A stretch of DNA of 64,000 nt from Geosiphon pyriformis (lineage: Eukaryota > Glomeromycota > Glomeromycetes > Archaeosporales > Geosiphonaceae): contig JAAOMT010000561.1 of NCBI GenBank assembly GCA_016748015.1, positions 132,026 through 196,025 of the forward strand, in the 5' to 3' direction. The translations under genes and the position numbers were made by a program. The notes under the pieces were generated by a model that had not been told where the DNA came from, did not search any database, and saw only the letters and a list, made by a program, of their open reading frames with translations. Positions 57,737 to 64,000 of the stretch are shown here, piece after piece. Positions within the stretch are counted from its first letter, which is position 1. Each line of letters begins with the position of its first letter.

Positions 57737-58497
57737 TTTTGGTTTTTGGAGGTGCGTTCGGGAAGGTTGGGAACGTGTTATAACTGAATGCGTGTGATCA
57801 TTCAATGATGTCAAGATCTACATTTGCAGTCTGAGGTCATTACAATAGCGTGTGAAATTGTATGGAAAAAGTACGTGGGAATTAAGCTGCGTAACCCCAT
57901 AATTTCATGAAAACAGTTTTTATTAGAAGTTGCACCGTAAAAAAGACGTTAGCAAGTCGAAACTTTACCTTTAATATTAAAACCTTATTTAATGGGCGAT
58001 GGCGGAAAATTTATTTAGTTCGGACTTTGAAACCTCCAAGATTACCAAATAGAAAGGAATATTATGGTATCCAATTTTGGGTCATTTTATGCAGATATGA
58101 AATTCTTGTAATCTAGATCGGGAACTTTGGATAATAGAAACTGACGCCTTTCATATTTTCATGGACATTGATAATCGATTCTACTTCTGTTTGTGAATTA
58201 AAGACAAATTTACCCACCCACAAATTCGTTCCTTTTCTTTCATAGAGGCTGAAATAAAATTATGCCAAAACAATTGAGAAATTTAAAATTCAAACATTTT
58301 TATTACCGCTTTGGGGTAGAGTCAAAATAAAGTTATAACGCATATTCATGTTTCTAGAAACAAATACTTCGAGATCTAAGAGTATATTATTGTTGAAAAA
58401 CAGATCACATAATTATGCTGATCCAATTATTAAAAGCCTCGAATGAAAAATAAAAGTTTTTTTAAAAGGTGTGATAATATACTATATTCAGAGGTAC
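57737..58497. other. Intergenic region
   Basis: Promoter of the tetraspan gene and 3' flank of the MEF2-like gene. A 69-codon plus-strand open frame (57907-58116) has no motif or supporting context and is not called. Confidence 0.45.
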
Positions 58498-61289
58498 TTA
58501 ATATCCCCCTTGCATTTCGGCAATGACTGCCCTAGCTCGATCCTCACTCATTAAGCCGAAACGATACATTGTCATATTAAATGAGGCATCCCCTGCTGTC
58601 AAAGATCTCAAGGCTGATGCATAACCCAACATTGATGATAATGGGACATGCGCTTGGATAACTCTTTTGGCTTTGAAAATCCTATTTTTGCCTACATTTT
58701 CTTTATCATTATAGGTAGAATCCGGTGGGGCGTAAACCTCATTTTTCTGTTGATGTATGGGAACAGCAGACCCATATAAATGGACAGCTTTTTGGGCTGT
58801 TTCTAAAGAAATTATGTGTCCTCGACGAACTCCGCTAAGGTCGCTCAGCACAATACCCAAATATTCTTCTGAAACCTCAACAGTTACTTTCATCAACGGC
58901 TCCAGCAAGGAAGGTGATCCAACCTTAACGGCTTGCGAGAGTGCTTGTGAGGCACATGCGCTAATGGCTGTTTTCGTCGATTCAGCTCCGAAAAGTTTAA
59001 TCGAATTGACTCTAACATGAATTCCAGATAGCGGGAACCCAAGTATCGGACCACGGGAAAGAGCCGAAAGAATACCACTGTGTATAGCAGCCTTAATTTC
59101 CTTACTCTCTAACGTTGTATAGGCTTGATATTGAGGATTTGCAGAAGATTCAAGCGAGTTTACCGCCTCGTCCTCTAATTCAACCTCGATTTCAATTCTG
59201 TTACCACCATCAGACGCTATCCCATTATCATCCTCCGCAAGTGGTTGAATAAGTAGGGTGATCTGTGCTTTAGCTTGCTTACCCATAAGCTCTCGATCAT
59301 ATAAGTTTGTAAAATCAGAAACCTCTGCAGTAACCGTTTCCCGGTAAGATATTCGCATTTTGCCAATTTCTGCTTTCACCTTAAATTCATTCAACAAGCG
59401 ATCTTTTACAATTTCCAGATGCAACTCCCCCATTCCACTAATTAGATTTTGACCAGATTCTGGGTCAGTATTCAAATGAAGTGAAGGGTCTTCTCTTAAA
59501 ATATTTTTTAATGCATCCTCAAGCGGCTTCTCTTCCGAAGCTGAGATAGCTTCCACAGAGCAGAAAAATACAGGTGCAGGAATATCAATGGTCGGTAGGC
59601 GAAGAGTTTTACGAGTATCATTCATCTGTATTAATGTGTCTCCGGTGCGCGTTTCCTTTAAACCAATAACTACTCCAATATTTCCCGCTGTGATTGAAGA
59701 AATTTCTTCCGCTTCATTGGCGTACATTTGGAATATTTTGTTAACGCGTTCTTTTTGACGAATGTTCGTGTTGTATAGTGTCATGCGATTATCCAATTGA
59801 CCTGATGAAAAAAAACAATATATATATAAAAGTTAACAATGAAAGATATATTTTCTTGGTGCTTTACCTGAATAGGTCCGGATAAACACCATTGCCCCGC
59901 GTTTTTCATCATGAATAACTTTAAACGCAAGAGCACACAAATTATCTTTTTCCCGTAACGGAATTTCTACTAGCTTTCCATCTTCTAAACTAGCTAAAGG
60001 AGGTGGTCTCTCTAAAGGAGAAGGCAGATAATCTACAATAGCGTCCATCAATGGCTGCACACCAATATTTCGAAAAGCTGCACCACAAAACACAGGAATG
60101 GCTTTTCCACCAAGGGTCACTCTGCGCAATGCCTGGCGGATTTCATCGGCAGATACTTTGCCTTGTTCTTCAGAATTCAAATATGTATCCAAGATAATAT
60201 CGTCAATTTCGGATAAAGCTTCAATGAGGCTTGTTCGACCTTTCAGGGCTTCCGCGTATAATTGCGGCATAGCATGGTTTTCAGTTAATGGACTTCTTTG
60301 AATAACAGATCCATTTGGGTCTTTATTCCAGTCAAGTACATGCATATTAAGTAGGTCAACCACACCGATAAACGAACTGCTCCCTTTGTCATTAATTTCC
60401 ATTACAGGAATTTGGCAAACCAGCGGATTAACTTGCAATTTATATTGAATTTCTCTAACAGTCCTGCCAAACCCAGCACCTATACGGTCCATCTTATTTA
60501 CAAAGGCGATCCTCGGGATACCATATCGATCCGCCTGGGCCCAAACTTTCTGGGTTTGTGCTTCGACTCCCGAAACAGCATCTAAAATTGTAACAGAACC
60601 ATCGAGAACGCGTACACTTCTTTCAACCTCAATGGTGAAATCAACATGTCCAGGTGTATCGATTAGATTAATACGATGCTGCCTCCATCCAAAAGTAATT
60701 GCAGCTGAGGTGATGGTAATTCCACGTTCACGTTCTTGTTTCATGTAGTCCATTACCGTATCACCTTCATCCACATCTTTGTGGCATTTTCCGGTGTTAA
60801 ATCTCGGAAATAAGAATTGAATCAATAAATTGTACTGAAAAAAAACTTTTCGCATACAACTTGCCCCCTATTCTCCGTGTAAAGCCTGAATAATGCAGCA
60901 TGCGTTCGGTAGTCGTTGTCTTGCCTTTATTTCAAATATAATAGCTGAAAATCTGGTCCGAATGTGAAAATTTTTTTCGTATATAAGGGAAATAATGGAA
61001 ATACCCGCATCAATGTGTGCTATTATCCCAATATTTCTAGTATTTTTTATCGTATAGTCTAATAGGATAAATAATTATTCGAAACTCGTGGAGCTGTTAA
61101 TTTAAGAAAGAGGAAAGTGAAATAAAAACCTTCTGAGGCAGTTGAATAGAGAAGTTTTGAACATGAATTCTGGTAAGCAGTCCAGTTCTTGAAAGACCGA
61201 CAGAGGAATAAAAGGTTTCCCCAATACTCATTATTGTCAACGCTTTTTACCATAAATGCTTTTCGCATCATTTTCGAAAGTAAAAACAT
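58498..61289 (-). CDS. MEF2: Mitochondrial elongation factor G2 / ribosome-releasing factor 2
   Basis: A translational GTPase that works with ribosome recycling factor to split mitochondrial ribosomes after termination. Five exons on the minus strand: 61289-61130, 61058-61005, 60924-60861, 60802-59868, 59801-58498; 838 aa, phases consistent. The first exon (53 aa, Arg/Lys/Ser-rich with few acids) is a plausible mitochondrial targeting sequence. GTPase motifs: AHIDAGKTTTTE (G1, about residue 67), RGITITSA (G2), DTPGHVD (G3), NKMD (G4). The segment DVDEGDTVMDYMKQERERGI is typical of the EF-G2 branch rather than EF-G1. Domains II-V follow, with GMGELHLEIVKDRL and the C-terminal EMQGGY. The tiny exons 2 and 3 both interrupt the G1-G2 region. 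The start at 61289 is the most upstream in-frame ATG; Met7 is an alternative. Confidence 0.9.
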
Positions 61290-61960
61290 GAGTCAAAAAT
61301 TTAAAGATCTGAAAATTAAACCAAATTTAATTATTGAAAAAATTATTATATAATAACTTTAAACATTGTTGTTATTAATTGAACAAATCATTTATATTGT
61401 TATTGTTAAATTTTTTAGTTTTTAGTTTATTTAATTATCCAATCATATTTAGTCACATGTTTTAGCAACTTGTGATATGTTTGGTTATTAAAAAAGATCT
61501 GGTTAATTGGCTGGCTGCATTTGAAAGAAAGAATTAAAATATGGAAACAGTTTATTAAGTTTTTTAAATACATTTATCACAATTATAAAAATAAAATTAT
61601 AACAAATTTTAAGTTAATCAACAAATATTCAATGAAATATACTTGGTATAAGTTTTAAATACATTAATAATTTTTTAATTAAGAATATTAATTAGTTGTA
61701 TATAATTTTAATATAATATTTGAATTTTATTTTTATTTTTTATTTTATTAATAAAGTTATAACTAATATATATATATATATTATAAAATTTATTTATTAA
61801 AAATTGTTAATAATAATCAAAAAAAGCTATATAATTTGTTTTATTTTAATATATTATGTATTTAATATAATAAAATAATAATATTATTATGATTAAAACC
61901 TATACTTCTTATTAATTATTACATGTATTAGCCACTAATGTCATATAAATTAGCCACTCT
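61290..61960. other. AT-rich intergenic region
   Basis: Upstream flank of the MEF2-like gene passing into AT-rich sequence with a short (TA)n run near 61770. No gene seen. Confidence 0.45.
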
Positions 61961-61973
61961 ATTTTTAGAAAGT

Positions 61974-62083
61974 AATCATTAACCTAATCATTGACCTAAC
62001 TATTGATCTAATCATTGATCTGATTATTGATCTGATCATTGACTTGATTATTAACCTAGTCATTGACCTGATCATTAACCACT
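61974..62083 (+). repeat. 12-bp tandem array (ATCATTGACCTR)
   Basis: About nine head-to-tail units of a 12-mer with variants such as ATCATTAACCTA, ATCATTGACCTA, ATCATTGATCTG and ATTATTGATCTG. Differences are mostly C/T and G/A transitions. Confidence 0.88.
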
Positions 62084-62091
62084 TTTGATAG

Positions 62092-62100
62092 CTATATAAG
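62092..62100 (+). promoter_or_regulatory. TATA-like box (CTATATAAG)
   Basis: CTATATAAG lies just after the 12-bp array and upstream of the gag region, a typical place for an LTR core promoter. Function is inferred from position only. Confidence 0.5.
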
Positions 62101-62749
62101 TGATAAATCTTTTAGCTGTAGAAAAACATATCAAAAATCAAAGAAATAAAATAAATAAAATAACAATTTTCATCTTAATCATTCTCTTATTGCTAATTTC
62201 TTTTTTTCTACCTTTAAGTATCCAAACATCTTGGAATAAAAGATCATTTGTTGGTTATTCTTTACTCTTTTCCTAAAAAACGTGTAATTGTAGTATTTAA
62301 TGATTATTAAATAAAACATAACTAAAGAGCACATCTAATACCTGATATTGAATTTTAAGAGTGCTAACATGAGGCATAGAATTATACCAGGCATAATCAT
62401 TTGTTAACAGTATAGACTATCCCTTTATCTTCAGATTTCCTGGTTATTTTTGAAAAGTATAGTGACTGAAATATTTTATGAGACTGATCTTGCACATTGA
62501 ATCCATACTTATTCAATTCGCTCTTTGAAGTTGAATTCTCTTTGATTTCTTTTATTATCCTACAATTTTGTTCTCTCTTGCTATCCGTTAGCTTGTTACT
62601 CCAACTCATAACATAAAAATGGTGCTTTCTGTGAAGTTGTCAAAATCCACTCTGTTTCTTATTCTATGAATGATTATTCATATCTGCCATAACAATCAGA
62701 AAAAAACTTTGAAACACACAACAAAAATGATTTAAACTTTATTGAACTC

Positions 62750-64000
62750 AATCCTTTGCCCTTCTGCTTAATTTGCTTCTTCATTGAAGAACAATTCAGC
62801 AGACAATTCCAAAACTTTTGGAACTGATTCTTAAATGAGCATTCAGCTGAAACCTACACAGTCTATACAACTTATTACTTTGATTAAGCTTATTTTGAAA
62901 ACAACTTTAAAGAAAGAAACAACAGCATTAATCAGCTTTTATATTCCACAACCTTTAAACAACAGCCCTCTGATTTCGAATATCTGAATCATCAAATCTA
63001 TACTTGAATTGCTGCCCATCAATCAACTAAAACTCCTCTTGAAACAGAAGAAGAAAGCTATCAAACTGCTTCTGTTTTTGATCTCTTCTCAAGTAAATTA
63101 GATCATTCTACTCAAACAGTAACTCCTAAACCAATGATTAATTATCTTATACAACAGAACATTCTGATTGCTCTCCAAGGCATACAAACTGTTTTGGGAA
63201 GAAAAAACAACACTCTATTACCCTTGTTTAGAGATGATGCACAAGATCTAATTGAATGATTGGACAACTTTGAAAGAGCTGCCACAGCCAACCAATATGA
63301 TAATAAGTTTCAAATCATTGGTAGCTACCTTCAAGGCTCTTCTGTTACTTGGTTCTTACAAGAAACCAATACCAATGCTCAGCAAAAAATTATTAAATAG
63401 GCATCAGCAAATGCTGAAAAAGACAACACCTTTTTTACTACCCAGTTTGAAATAAAATTTAGAACTCCTATCTTGATATCTAAATGGTGCATAAAATTAG
63501 AAAAAAGAATCCAAGATCCTGGTGAAGTTGTAACTGAGTATGCCAAAGCAATCAGAAAATTAATCAAGCAAGTAGACTCTGGAAGAAACTAAACAGAAGA
63601 GCAAAAAATTCATTCCTTTACAAAAGGATTAAAAACTGATCTTTCCTATGCTTTTTGGCCTTTTCTGATACTGAAAGACAATTTTACAATGGATATGGCC
63701 ATTGAACTTGTTCAGAGAATAAAAGACAATCAAAGAATGCACCTAGGATTTACACTTCTAGTTTTTGCTTCTGCTCCTGTTATGACTTCTGCTTCCCAAA
63801 TGGCTGCTACTTCTTTTGCTGCCCAAACTCAAGACCCAAATAAGCAGTTAATAGATAAACTTACAGCCAATCTTGCCCAGTTACTGGAACCCTTAGCCCA
63901 AGCAATTAGAAAAAATTAACAACCCCAAAAACCCAGATTTGAACCCCATTTTAATTAACCTCAGCAATTTCCTTATCAAAGACAACAAAATTGTAGTCCA
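62750..64000 (+). pseudogene. Ty3/Gypsy gag, partial and interrupted by stops
   Basis: A single frame continues to the window edge with stops at 63257, 63398, about 63590, 63917 and 63953, among others. The core reads LIE-stop-LDNFERAATANQYDNKFQII then GSYLQGSSVTWFL, the retrotransposon gag domain. Later segments include KLEKRIQDPGEVVTEYAKAI and SFTKGLKTDLSYAFWPF. The stretch 63689-63919 is intact (MDMAIELVQRIKDNQRMHLG). The first Cys of a zinc knuckle may be at the window end. Stops sit at probable Trp and Gln codons. The N-terminal limit is uncertain, with a stop and low complexity before about 62890. It is less decayed than the Gypsy element at 18-27 kb. Confidence 0.8.

Larger units (their letters stand above)
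61920..62380 (+). repeat. Probable 5' LTR of a second Ty3/Gypsy element
   Basis: Precedes a Gypsy gag in the same orientation. It contains a 12-bp tandem array, a TATA-like CTATATAAG at about 62092-62100, and an AATAAA-type signal near 62235, the order expected for U3, R and U5. The partner LTR would lie outside the window, so the limits and even the LTR status are inferred. Confidence 0.5.

Noticed and set aside
1-64000. A multi-gene pathway cluster
   Set aside because: The eight genes belong to unrelated pathways and show convergent or mixed orientation with long gaps, so nothing indicates a co-operating cluster.

Overview
The window is eukaryotic nuclear DNA from an intron-rich, very AT-rich fungus. 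Genes have many short introns (about 60-110 nt) with GT-AG borders, and two of the proteins (a Golgi GDPase and a mitochondrial EF-G2) have fungal architectures. The transposon proteins, especially a LINE whose ORF1 has a CCHC knuckle and whose ORF2 fuses endonuclease, reverse transcriptase and RNase H, look like those of arbuscular mycorrhizal fungi (Glomeromycotina). That placement is an inference from family resemblance, with no marker gene to confirm it.

Layout. 1-3060: decayed LINE ORF1 and an AT-rich island. 3.1-10.1 kb: gene island with a VIP1-type inositol pyrophosphate kinase (+) convergent with a cyclin L-like gene (-). 10.1-38.4 kb: a 28-kb nest of transposons. It holds LINE fragments, a Ty3/Gypsy element with about 0.9-kb LTRs, two head-to-head Tc1/mariner copies inserted in that Gypsy element, a second repeat family on both sides of it, and a 6.8-kb near-complete LINE with target-site duplications. 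38.4-44.6 kb: M1 aminopeptidase (+) convergent with a GDA1/apyrase (-). 44.6-47.5 kb: AT-rich island. 48.2-61.3 kb: C-CAP domain protein (+), kelch membrane protein (+), four-helix membrane protein (-), mitochondrial EF-G2/MEF2 (-). 61.3-64 kb: the 5' end of another Gypsy element (LTR promoter and gag) that runs off the window.

Seven genes were assembled exon by exon, and in every one the codon phase closes across all introns: VIP1-like 903 aa, cyclin 274 aa, aminopeptidase 884 aa, GDPase 593 aa, C-CAP protein 202 aa, kelch protein 879 aa, MEF2-like 838 aa; an eighth, the four-helix membrane protein, closes at 190 aa. The genes look like unrelated housekeeping functions (inositol pyrophosphate signalling, transcription/splicing cyclin, peptide turnover, Golgi glycosylation support, actin/tubulin cofactor fold, mitochondrial ribosome recycling). 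I see no co-operating cluster.

Two things stand out. The last intron of the cyclin gene (8971-9053, minus strand) begins ATATCCTTT and ends AC with a good branch-point match, so it reads as a U12-type AT-AC intron, rare in fungi. Second, the transposon islands carry C-to-T and G-to-A changes so consistently that conserved motifs can be recognised from them, a RIP-like or deamination-like signature confined to repeats and stopping close to gene borders.
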